Assembly (NCBI RefSeq): GCF_000332995.1
Contig: NZ_BANS01000015.1
Span: 124,001 to 188,000 of the forward strand
DNA: 64,000 nucleotides
Direction of reading: 5' to 3'
DNA from: Gordonia amicalis NBRC 100051 = JCM 11271
GTDB taxonomy: Bacteria > Actinomycetota > Actinomycetes > Mycobacteriales > Mycobacteriaceae
Position numbers and translations under genes: made by a program. Below, piece by piece: positions 16,280 to 25,803 of this stretch. Numbering within the stretch: the first letter of the stretch is position 1; every line of letters starts with the position of its first letter. The notes beneath the pieces are model-generated. The model saw only the letters and a program-made list of their open reading frames with translations. It was not told the origin of the DNA and did no database searches.

Positions 16280-17157
16280 CCGTTTCGCCGACCCTGTGCG
16301 GTCGTCCGGTGGCCACCGACCGCGCGTTGGTCATGGCGATCGTCAACCGCACGCCCGACTCCTTCTACGACCGTGGCGCCAGCTTCGACGACACGGCCGC
16401 GCAGCGACGCGTCGACCAGGTGGTCGCCGAGGGGGCCGACATCATCGATGTCGGAGGCGTGAAGGCAGGGCCGGGCGAAGAGGTCGACGCGACCACCGAA
16501 GCTGCCCGCGTGGTCCCGATGATCGCGTGGATCCGTGAGCGCCATCCCGACGTGCTGATCAGCGTCGACACCTGGCGCAGCGAGGTCGCCGACCAGGCGT
16601 GTGCGGCGGGCGCCGATCTCATCAACGACACCTGGGCCGGCTACGACCCCGAGGTCGTCGCGGTGGCGGCGGAACGGGGAGCCGGGATCGTCTGTTCCCA
16701 CACCGGTGGTGCTGTCGTGCGGACCCGGCCGCACCGTGTCGCCTACGGCGACTCCGTCGACGCCGTGGTCGCCGACGTGCTCGCCGAGGTGACCGGTGCG
16801 GCGGAGCGGGCGCTGGCAGCGGGCGTGCATCGAGATGCGATCGTTATCGACCCGACGCATGATTTTGGCAAGAACACTCACCACGGGCTTGCTCTGTTAC
16901 GCCATGTGAAAGATCTTGTTAATACGGGCTGGCCGGTCCTGATGGCGCTGAGCAACAAGGATTTTGTGGGGGAGACTCTGGGTACAGATCTAGAGCAACG
17001 GTTGGAGGGAACTCTCGCCGCGACGAGTCTGGCAGCCGCCGACGGCGCCCGGATTTTTCGCGTACACGAGGTCGCCGCCACCCGTCGCGTGGTCGACATG
17101 GTCGCTGCCATCGCGGGAACGAGACCGCCCGCCCGAACAGTCAGGGGACTTGCATGA
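16276..17157 (+). CDS. folP2: Dihydropteroate synthase-like protein FolP2
   Basis: A 293-residue TIM-barrel of the pterin-binding family: MAIVNRTPDSFYDRG, EGADIIDVGGVKAGPG, SVDTWRSEVA, NDTWAGYD and DPTHDFGKNTHHGL. FolP2 of mycobacteria lies at the same place between fadD6 and gpgS and has been reported to lack dihydropteroate synthase activity, so its true role is uncertain. It overlaps both neighbours by ATGA. Codon use changes over about 16840-17000: AT-ending codons and a rare leucine TTA appear, unlike the rest of the operon, which may mark a recombined segment. Confidence 0.92.
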   Translation: MTVSPTLCGRPVATDRALVMAIVNRTPDSFYDRGASFDDTAAQRRVDQVVAEGADIIDVGGVKAGPGEEVDATTEAARVVPMIAWIRERHPDVLISVDTWRSEVADQACAAGADLINDTWAGYDPEVVAVAAERGAGIVCSHTGGAVVRTRPHRVAYGDSVDAVVADVLAEVTGAAERALAAGVHRDAIVIDPTHDFGKNTHHGLALLRHVKDLVNTGWPVLMALSNKDFVGETLGTDLEQRLEGTLAATSLAAADGARIFRVHEVAATRRVVDMVAAIAGTRPPARTVRGLA

Positions 17158-18167
17158 CCAAGCAGAAGCGACGTAACCCCATCAGTCGTGACAAGGCCGC
17201 CGTGTGGCCGACGCCGGCCGAGTCGCTCGCGGCCGAGCGGCAGTGGTCGACGACCCACACCTGGGAACAGCCGAAGTGGACCATCGAGGAACTCGTCGCC
17301 GCCAAGGGCGGACGCACCGTCTCGGTGGTTCTGCCTGCCCTGAACGAGGAAGAGACCGTCGCCGACGTGATCGCCACGATCATGCCGCTGTACGGCACGC
17401 TCGTCGACGAACTGATCGTCCTGGACTCGGGCTCCACCGACGCCACCGCCGAACGTGCACTGGCCGCCGGGGCGCAGGTCATCACCCGCGAGGAGGCGGT
17501 TCCGGAACTCGAACCCGTCAAGGGCAAGGGGGAGGTGCTGTGGCGCTCGATCGCCGCGACCACCGGCGACATCATCGCCTTCGTCGACTCCGACCTGATC
17601 GATCCGGATCCGATGTTCGTGCCGAAGATGCTCGGCCCGCTTCTGGTGAATCCCGAGATCCACCTCGTCAAGGGGTACTACCGCCGTCCGCTGCGTACCG
17701 GCGGCACCCAGGACGCCAACGGCGGCGGTCGAGTCACCGAACTCGTCGCCCGGCCGCTGCTGGCCTCGCAGAAGCCCGACCTCACCGCGGTCCTGCAACC
17801 GCTTGGCGGCGAATACGCCGGAACCCGCGAGATGTTGTCGTCGGTGCCGTTCGCGCCCGGCTACGGCGTCGAGATCGGACTCCTCATCGACACCTACGAC
17901 CGCTACGGCCTCGCGGGGATCGGCCAGGTGAACCTCGGCGTCCGCACCCACCGCAATCGTCCGCTGATCGAGCTCGGCGTGATGAGCCGTCAGATCGTGG
18001 GCACGCTCATGCGCCGGTGCGGCATCGAGGACTCCGGCGTCGGGCTGACGCAGTTCACCGCCGAGCCCGACGGCTCGTTCACGCCGCACACCACCGAGGT
18101 CTACCTCGAGGACCGTCCGCCGATGAACACCCTCCGCTCGATGGGCTCCAAGGTGATGGCCTCCTAG
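17154..18167 (+). CDS. gpgS: Glucosyl-3-phosphoglycerate synthase GpgS
   Basis: A 337-residue GT81 retaining glycosyltransferase: VVLPALNEEETVADV near residue 58 for nucleotide-sugar binding, the metal-binding DSD in FVDSDLIDPDP near 144, and YGVEIGLLIDTYDRYG. It makes glucosyl-3-phosphoglycerate from a nucleotide-glucose and 3-phosphoglycerate, the first step of methylglucose lipopolysaccharide synthesis, a polymer that modulates fatty acid synthesis in Mycobacteriales. Start overlaps folP2 by ATGA. A strong hairpin follows the gene. Confidence 0.96.
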   Translation: MTKQKRRNPISRDKAAVWPTPAESLAAERQWSTTHTWEQPKWTIEELVAAKGGRTVSVVLPALNEEETVADVIATIMPLYGTLVDELIVLDSGSTDATAERALAAGAQVITREEAVPELEPVKGKGEVLWRSIAATTGDIIAFVDSDLIDPDPMFVPKMLGPLLVNPEIHLVKGYYRRPLRTGGTQDANGGGRVTELVARPLLASQKPDLTAVLQPLGGEYAGTREMLSSVPFAPGYGVEIGLLIDTYDRYGLAGIGQVNLGVRTHRNRPLIELGVMSRQIVGTLMRRCGIEDSGVGLTQFTAEPDGSFTPHTTEVYLEDRPPMNTLRSMGSKVMAS

Positions 18168-18185
18168 CGGGCCGATCCACCCGAC

Positions 18186-18232
18186 TCCGGCGACACCGTG
18201 ACATGCCCTCGGCGTGACGCGGTGTCGCCGGA
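18186..18232 (+). terminator. Hairpin terminator after gpgS
   Basis: A 13-base perfect stem TCCGGCGACACCG / CGGTGTCGCCGGA encloses a 21-base loop, 18 bases after the gpgS stop. It likely ends the log-fadD6-folP2-gpgS transcript. Confidence 0.65.
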
Positions 18233-18306
18233 TGCCTGTGTGGGCCGGACGGAGGCGGCCAGGTGCCGGCGGGGCCGCGGGACGACGGTCTGTCAGGATG
18301 GAATGT

Positions 18307-18753
18307 ATGCAGACCCTGCTGCTGTACCTGCTGATCATGGCGCTCGTCGCCGGGGCAGTGTTCGCCGTCGTGTGGTTCGTCTTCGGGCGCGGGGAGGACC
18401 TGCCGCCGGTCGAACCCGAAACCACACTCACCCGTCTGCCGACGGTCGGGATAAGTGGCGACGACGTCCGGGCGCTGCGGTTCGCGCAGACGTTGCGAGG
18501 CTACAAGCAGTCCGAGGTCGATTGGGCGCTGGCGCGTCTCGCACGAGAGGTCGACGACCTCCGGTCGGTCATCACACGTCTCCGGGAGCGCGAGTCCGGG
18601 ACAGGTGTGATCCACGGCTCCGCAGGCGTTCCCGAGACCGGAACGGGCGACACCACCGGCTCCGAGAACGGCCGGGAGCGGACGGTTTACGACGACCCGA
18701 CCCCCAATCCCGCATCCCGCGAAGAAGGTCCGTCGGTACCCTCCGACCGATGA
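18307..18753 (+). CDS. Membrane-anchored DivIVA-domain protein
   Basis: The 148-residue protein has an N-terminal transmembrane segment (residues 2-27, LLLYLLIMALVAGAVFAVVW), then a short DivIVA-like motif with LRFAQTLRGYKQSEVDWALARLAREVDDL, followed by a charged low-complexity tail. It corresponds by position and pattern to mycobacterial Rv1209-type proteins. DivIVA motifs form coiled coils that sense curved membrane or organise polar growth; that role here is inferred. An alternative ATG exists three codons upstream (18298). The tagA gene that follows in M. tuberculosis is absent. Confidence 0.78.
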   Translation: MQTLLLYLLIMALVAGAVFAVVWFVFGRGEDLPPVEPETTLTRLPTVGISGDDVRALRFAQTLRGYKQSEVDWALARLAREVDDLRSVITRLRERESGTGVIHGSAGVPETGTGDTTGSENGRERTVYDDPTPNPASREEGPSVPSDR

Positions 18754-18855
18754 CCGGATCACGCCGGAACAGCGCTTGTGTCGCGCACTCGCATTCGATT
18801 GAGACGACGACACGTATCATGTTCAAAGCAGGGACACTGTGAAGGGAGCTTGAGA

Positions 18856-19023
18856 ATGGCGGCAATGAAGCCACGTACTGGGGACGGCCCCCTCGAAGCG
18901 GCCAAGGAAGGGCGTGGAATCGTTGTCCGGATTCCGATCGAGGGCGGAGGTCGCCTCGTCGTCGAGCTGACCGCCGACGAAGCCGCCGCACTGGGTGAAG
19001 AACTCCGCGGGGTCACCGGCTGA
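18856..19023 (+). CDS. DUF3117 small conserved protein
   Basis: A 55-residue protein, nearly invariant in Mycobacteriales at this position (Rv1211): begins MAAMKPRTGDGPLEA, with GGGRLVVELTADEAAALGEEL. The start is ATG 18856, preceded by AAGGGAG. Biochemical function is unknown. The rRNA methyltransferase frame begins immediately after or overlaps its stop. Confidence 0.92.
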   Translation: MAAMKPRTGDGPLEAAKEGRGIVVRIPIEGGGRLVVELTADEAAALGEELRGVTG

Positions 19024-19049
19024 ACGGAGATCTCGCCGACGTCGTCGAG

Positions 19050-19967
19050 TTGCTTCGATGCCCGGTGTGTGCCGGGCCATTCGAGACCGGTCTCCCGGGG
19101 ACCGGACACGACGAGACTTCCCCGGCTGTAGCCGGGTCTGGGCCGTCGCCGCGTGGAGGGACACTCCGCTGCGGTGACGGTCACTCCTTCGACGTCGCCA
19201 AGCAGGGTTATGTCTCACTGCTCGACGGACGTTCGGGATCGTTGCGCGCCGACACCGCCGCCATGGTCGCGGCCCGCGCGCGGGTGCACGACGCCGGGTT
19301 CTTCGCTCCGGTCCTCGACGCGGTGGCGGACCGAACGCGCGAATTGGGTGCCGGCGTCGACAAACCCGTCGTACTCGATGCGGGAGCCGGTGGCGGCCAC
19401 TACCTTCGCGCCGCGGTCTCCGCACTCGCCGACGCCTCGCCGTCCGTCGCGGCCCGCGGGCTCGGCATCGATCTCTCCAAATTCTGCGCGCGGGCCATCT
19501 CCCGCGGCACCCCACGCCATGCGGCGATCGTCGCCGACATCTGGCGTGGCCTCCCGGTCGCCGATGACGCTGTGACTGTTGCGCTCTCGGTGTTCGCACC
19601 CCGTAACGTGGCCGAATTCGCGCGGGTACTGCAACCCGACGGTGGACTCGTCGTCGTCAGTCCGGCCGCCGACCACCTCGCCGAGAGCATCGAACCCATG
19701 CGGATGCTGCGCGTCGACTCCGGCAAATCCGAACGGCTCCAGGCCACATTCGCCGACGGCTACGAGATCCTCGATTCGTCGGCGATCCGTTCCGTCACCG
19801 AACTCGACGCCCAGACCGTGGGCGACCTGGTTGCGATGGGCCCGTCGGCCTTCCATGCCGACGACGCCGACATCCGCTCACGTGCAGACGCATTCGTGGG
19901 GAAAGGCGTCGTCGATGTGACACTGTCGGTGGTCGTCACGGTCTGCCGCCCGACCCCGCAGGGCTGA
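19050..19967 (+). CDS. 23S rRNA (guanine) N1-methyltransferase, RlmA/TlrB family
   Basis: About 305 residues. The N-terminus has a zinc-finger-like LRCPVCAG ... LRCGDGHSFD pattern, followed by FDVAKQGYVSLL, the conserved lead-in of RlmA enzymes, and a class I methyltransferase SAM motif VLDAGAGGGHYL near residue 108. RlmA-type enzymes methylate G745/G748 of 23S rRNA; TlrB relatives give tylosin resistance. The in-frame sequence upstream of TTG 19050 (LADVVEL) still looks like the family N-terminus, so translation may begin at CTG 19020, overlapping the DUF3117 stop. Confidence 0.82.
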   Translation: MLRCPVCAGPFETGLPGTGHDETSPAVAGSGPSPRGGTLRCGDGHSFDVAKQGYVSLLDGRSGSLRADTAAMVAARARVHDAGFFAPVLDAVADRTRELGAGVDKPVVLDAGAGGGHYLRAAVSALADASPSVAARGLGIDLSKFCARAISRGTPRHAAIVADIWRGLPVADDAVTVALSVFAPRNVAEFARVLQPDGGLVVVSPAADHLAESIEPMRMLRVDSGKSERLQATFADGYEILDSSAIRSVTELDAQTVGDLVAMGPSAFHADDADIRSRADAFVGKGVVDVTLSVVVTVCRPTPQG

Positions 19968-19991
19968 CCCCCGCTGGACGGAGATGCTCGG

Positions 19992-21158
19992 TCAGCGCAG
20001 TACGGACCGGTATACCCCGAGAGTCTGTTCGGCAATCGTCGCCCAGGAGAACTCGGCCTCGGCCCGTTCGCGGCCGGCCACTCCCATCGCCGCCGCCCCG
20101 GCGGGATCGCCGACGACCGCGTTGACCGTCTGGGCGAGATCGTGTTCGAAGGTTTGCGGATCGACCGGGTCGTAGGGCACCAGACGGCCGGTGACGTGAT
20201 CGCGCACGACCTCCGGGATGCCACCGACCTCCGACGCCACCACGGCGGTCGCGCAGGCCATGGCCTCCAGGTTCACGATGCCCAGCGGTTCATACACCGA
20301 CGGGCACACGAAGACCGATGCGGCGGTGAGGATCTCGCGGATGCGGGGAAGCGGCAGCATCTCCCGAACCCAGTGCACACCCGGTCGTGAGGCCGACAGT
20401 TCACCGACCGCCGCCTCGATCTCGGCGCCGATCTCCGGGGTGTCCGGTGCTCCGGCACAGAGCATGAGCTGGATGTCGGGAGCGAACCGGTGTGCGGCCG
20501 AAACCAGATGGGCGACGCCCTTCTGCCTGGTGATACGTCCGACGAAGGCGACGATCGGGCGGTCGGGATCGATGCCGAGCGCGGTCAGCGTCGACTCCGG
20601 CCCGAACGGATCGTCGACCGGATACCACTGGCCGGTGTCGATGCCGTTGCGCACCACGTGGACACGTTCGGGATCCAGTCGAGGGTAGGTGTTGCAGACG
20701 TCGTTGCGCATTCCGGAACTCACCGCGATCACCGCATCCGCGTATTCGACTGCGTTGCGCTCGACCCAGCTCGACACGCGATAGCCGCCCCCGAGTTGTT
20801 CGGCCTTCCACGGCCGCGACGGTTCGAGCGAATGCGCCGTGAGGATGTGCGGGACGCCGTACAGCTGCCCGGCGACGTGGCCGGCGAGTCCGGTGTACCA
20901 GGTGTGGGAGTGCACGACGTCGGCGCCCTCGGCGCCGACGGCCATCCGCAGATCGGCCGAGAATGTCGTGATCGCCGCATTCGCACCGGCCAGACCCGGA
21001 TCGGGTGAATAGACCGCTGCGGTCTCCCGTTCGGCACCCATGCAGTGCACGTCCACGGTCGCGAGATCGCGTAGATGGCGGACCAATTCGGTGACGTGTA
21101 CACCGGCGCCGCCGTACACCTCGGGCGGGTACTCCCGTGTCATCATCGCCACCCTCAT
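19992..21158 (-). CDS. glgM: Alpha-maltose-1-phosphate synthase / glycogen synthase GlgM (GT4)
   Basis: A 388-residue GT4 glycosyltransferase: MTREYPPEVYGGAGVHV at the N-terminus, SHTWYTGLAG, FVGRITRQKG and the E-x7-E motif in SVYEPLGIVNLEAMAC near residue 300. In mycobacteria the orthologue at this locus (Rv1212c) combines ADP-glucose with glucose-1-phosphate to give maltose-1-phosphate for the GlgE alpha-glucan pathway. The ATG at 21158 matches the family start; the longer open frame is not used. It is divergent from glgC, which makes its ADP-glucose. Confidence 0.94.
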   Translation of the reverse strand: MRVAMMTREYPPEVYGGAGVHVTELVRHLRDLATVDVHCMGAERETAAVYSPDPGLAGANAAITTFSADLRMAVGAEGADVVHSHTWYTGLAGHVAGQLYGVPHILTAHSLEPSRPWKAEQLGGGYRVSSWVERNAVEYADAVIAVSSGMRNDVCNTYPRLDPERVHVVRNGIDTGQWYPVDDPFGPESTLTALGIDPDRPIVAFVGRITRQKGVAHLVSAAHRFAPDIQLMLCAGAPDTPEIGAEIEAAVGELSASRPGVHWVREMLPLPRIREILTAASVFVCPSVYEPLGIVNLEAMACATAVVASEVGGIPEVVRDHVTGRLVPYDPVDPQTFEHDLAQTVNAVVGDPAGAAAMGVAGRERAEAEFSWATIAEQTLGVYRSVLR

Positions 21159-21271
21159 ACCGACGACGCTAGTGGCATCGCGGGCAGTTCGCCATCGCTG
21201 TGCGAACACGACCACGAATCCGATGGCGCCGTCGTCTGGCCGAGGCTCCCGATCGCGGTTAAGTTGGGGGA

Positions 21272-22486
21272 GTGAGATCACAGCCGCACGTCCTCGGCAT
21301 CGTCCTCGCCGGCGGCGAAGGCAAGCGCCTTTATCCGCTGACAGTCGACCGGGCCAAGCCCGCGGTGCCCTTCGGAGGTGCCTACCGGCTGATCGACTTC
21401 GTGCTGTCGAACCTGGTCAACGCCGGATACGAGCGCATTTGCGTGCTGACACAATACAAGTCGCATTCGCTGGACCGGCACATCTCGCAGACGTGGTGGA
21501 CGTCGGGTTTCCACGGCGAATACATCACCCCGGTGCCGGCCCAGCAGCGACTCGGACCGCGCTGGTACACCGGCAGCGCCGACGCCATCTTCCAGTCGAT
21601 GAACCTCATCACCGACGAACAACCCGAGTACATCGTGGTCTTCGGTGCCGATCACGTGTACCGCATGGACCCGTCGCAGATGGTCGATGCGCACATCGAA
21701 TCGGGCGCCGACGTCACCGTCGCCGGCATCCGCGTACCGCGCGCCGAGGCGTTCGCCTTCGGGTGCATCGACTCCGACGCGTCCGGCAGGATCACGCGTT
21801 TTCTCGAGAAACCCGCGGACCCGCCCGGGACACCGGATGATCCGGACTCGACCTTCGCCTCGATGGGCAACTACGTGTTCACCACCGAGGCACTCGTCGA
21901 AGCCTTGCGCGCCGACGCCGCCGACTCCGACTCCGACCACGACATGGGCGGCGACATCATCCCGGCGTTCGTCGAGCGCGACACGGCCTACGTCTACGAC
22001 TTCAAGGACAACGAGGTACCCGGGGCGACGGAGCGCGACAAGGGCTACTGGCGCGACGTGGGGACCCTCGACGCGTTCTACGAGGCGCACATGGACCTCG
22101 TGTCGGTGCACCCGATCTTCAACCTCTACAACGGTCGCTGGCCGATCCGCGGTGAGACGCACAACCTGCCGCCGGCAAAATTCGTCCAAGGGGGCGTGGC
22201 CGAGGACTCGGTGGTCGGCTCGGGCTGCATCATCTCGGCTGGGACCGTACGCAATTCGGTGCTGTCGTCGAACGTCATCGTCGAGGACGGTGCAATCGTC
22301 GAGGGCAGTGTCCTCATGCCGGGCGTACGCGTCGGCAAGGGCGCCGTCGTCCGCCGGGCGATCCTGGACAAGAACGTCGTCGTCGGCGACGGTGAGCAGC
22401 TCGGCGTCGATCCCGACTCCGATCGGGAACGCTTCTCCGTCAGCGCCGGTGGTGTGGTGACCGTCGGCAAGGGGATTCGGGTCTAG
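21272..22486 (+). CDS. glgC: Glucose-1-phosphate adenylyltransferase GlgC
   Basis: A 404-residue ADP-glucose pyrophosphorylase. Signature blocks are [23 protein letters not shown] at residues 8-30 (split here as [12 protein letters not shown] plus [11 protein letters not shown]), [10 protein letters not shown], and a C-terminal left-handed beta-helix ([27 protein letters not shown]). It makes ADP-glucose for glycogen and maltose-1-phosphate. GTG start with GGGGGAG upstream; a TAAGTT element 6-11 bases before the start could be its -10. Divergent partner glgM shares the 113-base spacer. Confidence 0.95.
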   Translation: MRSQPHVLGIVLAGGEGKRLYPLTVDRAKPAVPFGGAYRLIDFVLSNLVNAGYERICVLTQYKSHSLDRHISQTWWTSGFHGEYITPVPAQQRLGPRWYTGSADAIFQSMNLITDEQPEYIVVFGADHVYRMDPSQMVDAHIESGADVTVAGIRVPRAEAFAFGCIDSDASGRITRFLEKPADPPGTPDDPDSTFASMGNYVFTTEALVEALRADAADSDSDHDMGGDIIPAFVERDTAYVYDFKDNEVPGATERDKGYWRDVGTLDAFYEAHMDLVSVHPIFNLYNGRWPIRGETHNLPPAKFVQGGVAEDSVVGSGCIISAGTVRNSVLSSNVIVEDGAIVEGSVLMPGVRVGKGAVVRRAILDKNVVVGDGEQLGVDPDSDRERFSVSAGGVVTVGKGIRV

Positions 22487-22850
22487 CGCCGAACTTCTGC
22501 TCCCTGACGAGCGTCCGGAGCGCCGCGTATCGAGGTCACCCGCCGCTGCGGTCCACGCTCTGCAATAGGTATCGCCAAGCGATACCTATTGCTGACCGTC
22601 CTCGTCGATTGCCCGCCGGTCTCGCCTGAGGTTCGAAAACTCGTCCCGCTCAGCGGTGTCCAAGGGCAATCTGCCCTCGGAGGCATCTCAGGGGGACGAG
22701 AAATTCGGAGCTTGCGGAACCCCCGCTTCGCACCTCAGACAGCAGAGGGTGGCTCGCTTCGCTCCTCAGGCGGCACGGGATCTGAGCGTAGCGAGGATGC
22801 ACCGTTCTATCGCCGGCCGAGTAGCGAGGACGCCGCGCATCGAGATCCCG
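22487..22850. other. Repeat-rich intergenic region downstream of glgC
   Basis: No credible gene. It contains a perfect 14-base inverted repeat (22562-22592), GAGCGAAGCGA-type motifs in both orientations (22751-22764; a variant at 22784-22795) and two similar segments at its ends (CGCCGCGTATCGAGGTC near 22521 and CGCCGCGCATCGAGATC near 22831). It looks like accumulated dispersed repeats rather than coding sequence. Confidence 0.55.
22562..22592. terminator. Perfect 14-base inverted repeat downstream of glgC
   Basis: GCAATAGGTATCGC-CAA-GCGATACCTATTGC, a perfect hairpin with a three-base loop, 75 bases after the glgC stop. Its AT-content is well above the surroundings. It could terminate glgC, or be a protein-binding palindrome or dispersed repeat. 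Confidence 0.5.
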
Positions 22851-23426
22851 TCAGCCCCGCAGCGCGGCCCGGATGAGCTCCGGGATGTCGGCGTCGGTGT
22901 CCGCCGGCAGATCGTCGATCGGCCACCACTGCAGGTCCACCGATTCCTCACTGCGTTCGAACGCCGGCAGGCCGCCGTCGGTGGTCGGCGCGACGACCAC
23001 CCGGTACCGCACGTCGAGGTGTCGGGTCGGTACGCCGAGTGAGCAGGTGATCGGGTGGGTGTGGAGATGGACGACGCCACCGCCGGTGCCGGCCCGATCG
23101 AGATCGAGTCCGGGGATGCCGGATTCTTCACGGGCTTCCCGCAATGCGGCGCCGGCCAGGGTCTCGTCGGTCGGTTCACAGTGTCCGCCGAGCTGAATCC
23201 ACCTGCCCACGCGCGGATGCAGAGTCAGCAGCACATGGCTTCGATCGGCGTCGAAGACGATGGCCGAACCGGTGAGATGACCTGCCGCACAGGCGCGCAG
23301 GCAGGCGTCGGGAGTGGCGGCGAGGAACGCGAGGTAGGCGTGCCGCAGGCTGTCCTGCGCCGAGTCCGGCGCCTGCCAGGCGGTCAGGGCCTCGACCGCC
23401 GAGGCGTGCAGCGACTCCGCGGTCAC
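22851..23426 (-). CDS. NUDIX hydrolase, third gene of the fbi operon
   Basis: A 191-residue protein with the NUDIX box G-x5-E-x7-R-E-x-x-E-E-x-G ([25 protein letters not shown] region, residues about 82-106, seen here as [11 protein letters not shown] and REAREESGI). NUDIX enzymes cleave nucleoside diphosphates linked to another moiety. Its GTG at 23426 overlaps the fbiB TGA (GTGA), so it is translationally coupled to F420 synthesis. A housekeeping or F420-related substrate is possible; none can be named from sequence. Confidence 0.88.
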   Translation of the reverse strand: MTAESLHASAVEALTAWQAPDSAQDSLRHAYLAFLAATPDACLRACAAGHLTGSAIVFDADRSHVLLTLHPRVGRWIQLGGHCEPTDETLAGAALREAREESGIPGLDLDRAGTGGGVVHLHTHPITCSLGVPTRHLDVRYRVVVAPTTDGGLPAFERSEESVDLQWWPIDDLPADTDADIPELIRAALRG

Positions 23427-24772
23427 AGCTCGACCACCCACTCGGCGGTCGGCGCGGCGTCGCGCAGCGGGGCGGCCTCGAGCGGGTGCCCGATGGCGAC
23501 GGCGCCCAACGGCTCCCACGACGAGTCGAGTTCGAGGACACGTCGCACCGTCGGCGCGGCGAAGATCGTCGATCCGACCCAGCAGCTGCCGATCCCGCGG
23601 ACCGACAGCGCGATGAGCAGGCTCGCCACTGCGCCACCCGCGGCCACCGTGAACATGGTGTGCTCGGCCGCGTTGCGTCGCTCGTCGGGGTACTCGTGCA
23701 CACCGTCGGGCACCAGGAACGGGATCACCAATTCGGGTGCGTCGTACAGAATCCGACCGCGACGGAGTCGCTTCTCGATCGATTCGGGTGTCTTGGCATC
23801 GGATTCGAGGTCGGCGCGCCATTCGGCGTTCATCGCATCGAGCAACGCACGACGCCGCTCGACCGACCGCACCCACACGAACCGCACCGGATGGGTGTGG
23901 TGGGGCGCGGGCGCCGTCAGGGCTTCCCCGAGCGCGGTCCGCATGTCGTCGGGATCGACCGGTCGGTCGTCGAAGGTGCGCACCGAACGTCGTGTGCGGA
24001 TGGCCTGACGCCGTCCCAGGGCGATGGCCTCCTCCGTGCCGAGCCGGAACAGGTCCTCTTCGGCGGGCCGGATCAGATCGGCGGCGGTCGAACCGTTGTC
24101 GACGGGTGCGAAGCCGCGGACGACGGCCACCGGGACAGCCGCGAGCTTGCCCTTGACCAGGTCGGCGGCCGCGGCCAGTTCGTCGGCGACCGCGATGTCG
24201 GTCACCACCAACGGATTCCCGTAGTCGTCGGTGCCACCGTCATACGGGTGGGTGACGGCGATGCCCGCCGAGCCGATCGCGACATCGGTCTGCCCGGTGC
24301 GCCACGCACGGCCCATCGTGTCGGTGATGATCACCGCGACCTCGAGGCCCGTTCGCTCCGCGATGGCGGCCCGCAGCCGTGCCGCGCTGCCGTCCGGATC
24401 CTCGGGGAGCAGGGCCAGCTGGTCGGAGCGCACGTTGGAACCGTCGATCCCGGCTGCGGCCTGGACCAGACCCAGACGGCTCTCGGTGATGAGCGTGCGG
24501 TTCTTGCGAGCGAGCACACGCACCGACTCGGCCTCGACGAGCTTGCGCCGCAGCGCATCACGTTCCTCGGGGTCGGCGGGCGCGTCGACCATGCGGCCCT
24601 CGGCCTTGGAGATGATCTTGCTCGTCACCACCAGGACATCGCCGGATTCCAGCCACGGTGCGGCGGCGAGGACCTCGGCGGCGACGTCGGATTCGGCGGT
24701 GAATTCGGGGAGCCCGGTGACGGGTCGGATCTCCAGGCCGTCCGGGGCGCGATGATCGGCGAGCTCGCTCAC
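23423..24772 (-). CDS. fbiB: Bifunctional F420:gamma-glutamyl ligase / nitroreductase FbiB
   Basis: The 449-residue protein has the CofE-like gamma-glutamyl ligase domain (residues about 10-245; [42 protein letters not shown]) and a C-terminal FMN nitroreductase domain (about 250-449; [31 protein letters not shown]). It completes F420 by reduction of dehydro-F420-0 and addition of the glutamate tail. Start GTG 24772 overlaps the fbiA TGA; the much longer open frame is antisense-like sequence over fbiA. Second gene of the fbiA-fbiB-NUDIX operon. Confidence 0.95.
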   Translation of the reverse strand: MSELADHRAPDGLEIRPVTGLPEFTAESDVAAEVLAAAPWLESGDVLVVTSKIISKAEGRMVDAPADPEERDALRRKLVEAESVRVLARKNRTLITESRLGLVQAAAGIDGSNVRSDQLALLPEDPDGSAARLRAAIAERTGLEVAVIITDTMGRAWRTGQTDVAIGSAGIAVTHPYDGGTDDYGNPLVVTDIAVADELAAAADLVKGKLAAVPVAVVRGFAPVDNGSTAADLIRPAEEDLFRLGTEEAIALGRRQAIRTRRSVRTFDDRPVDPDDMRTALGEALTAPAPHHTHPVRFVWVRSVERRRALLDAMNAEWRADLESDAKTPESIEKRLRRGRILYDAPELVIPFLVPDGVHEYPDERRNAAEHTMFTVAAGGAVASLLIALSVRGIGSCWVGSTIFAAPTVRRVLELDSSWEPLGAVAIGHPLEAAPLRDAAPTAEWVVEL

Positions 24773-25803
24773 GCGGTGCCCACGTTCTGGTCCGGCAGGG
24801 CCACGTCGACGAGCGCGCAGGCCGCACGGATCATCTGCGCGGTGGCCTGCGGGTCGGTCATCAGCAGCGGGGCCGAACCGATCGAGATGCCGTCGACGCG
24901 TGCGTGGTCGCCCTCGGCGATCAGCCAGCCGTCGAGGATGCCGTTGCCGCTGCGGGCCCCGTAATGGGCGGCGATGGCCTCGGCCGACGATTCCACGCCG
25001 ATCACCGACAGGCATTCGTCGGCCATACCGCGCAGCGGCCGGTTGTCGATGACCGGGGAGACGCCGACCACCGGGGCCGTCGTGGTCCGCAGTGCGCTGC
25101 GCATTCCCGGAACACTCACGATCGCTCCGATGCTCACCACCGGATTCGACGGCGCGAGCAGGATGACGTCGGCGTCGGCGATTGCGTCGAGGACACCGGG
25201 TGCGGGCGTGGTGTCGTCCGAGCCCACCTGCGCGAAGCCGAAGGTCGGGACCTGCGCCCGGTGGCGCACCCACCATTCCTGGAAGTGGATCGCGACCCGC
25301 TCGCCCTCGTCGCCGTCCGGTTTCGCGATCACCACGTGGGTCTCGTGCCGGTCGTCGGTCACCGGTACCAGGCGCACCCCCGGGTTCCATCGGCGGCTCA
25401 GGGCGGCGGTCACATCGGACAACCGGTACCCGGCGTCGAGCATCTGGGTGCGGATCAGATGGGTGGCGAGATCACGGTCGCCGAGGCCGAACCAGTCCGG
25501 GTCTGCCCCATAGGCGGCGAGTTCCTCTTTCGCGTGCCAGGTTTCACCGCGCCGGCCCCACCCACGTTCGGGGTCGATGCCACCGCCCAGGGTGTACATG
25601 CACGTGTCGAGGTCGGGGCAGATGCGCACCCCGTGCATCCACGCGTCGTCACCGACGTTCACGATCGCGGTGATCTGATGTTCGCCGACACCGAGAGTGG
25701 GGTCGTCCGGATGCGGCGGGAACGGGGTGACACCCAGCAATTCGCGCAGTCCGAGGAGGAAACGGGCACCCCCCACGCCGCCGACGAGTACGGTCACCTT
25801 CAC
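24769..25803 (-). CDS. fbiA: F420 biosynthesis 2-phospho-transferase FbiA
   Basis: A 344-residue CofD/FbiA protein: N-terminal [18 protein letters not shown] binding motif, [23 protein letters not shown] and [14 protein letters not shown]. FbiA joins the activated three-carbon unit (from phosphoenolpyruvate in mycobacteria) to Fo, giving dehydro-F420-0. GTG start preceded by GAAGGAG; a TAGAGT -10 candidate lies near 25827-25832 on the complement. The Fo-making gene fbiC is not in this window apart from the CofG-only gene at 1160. Confidence 0.95.
   Translation of the reverse strand: MKVTVLVGGVGGARFLLGLRELLGVTPFPPHPDDPTLGVGEHQITAIVNVGDDAWMHGVRICPDLDTCMYTLGGGIDPERGWGRRGETWHAKEELAAYGADPDWFGLGDRDLATHLIRTQMLDAGYRLSDVTAALSRRWNPGVRLVPVTDDRHETHVVIAKPDGDEGERVAIHFQEWWVRHRAQVPTFGFAQVGSDDTTPAPGVLDAIADADVILLAPSNPVVSIGAIVSVPGMRSALRTTTAPVVGVSPVIDNRPLRGMADECLSVIGVESSAEAIAAHYGARSGNGILDGWLIAEGDHARVDGISIGSAPLLMTDPQATAQMIRAACALVDVALPDQNVGTA

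Noticed and set aside
22589-22876. 95-residue frame in the repeat-rich spacer
   Set aside because: Composed of dispersed repeats, crosses the 3' end of the NUDIX gene, no similarity.
23427-25390. Extended fbiB frame giving 655 residues
   Set aside because: The N-terminal 206 residues are out-of-frame fbiA sequence; the GTG at 24772 with the GTGA overlap and the FbiB domain start are better supported.
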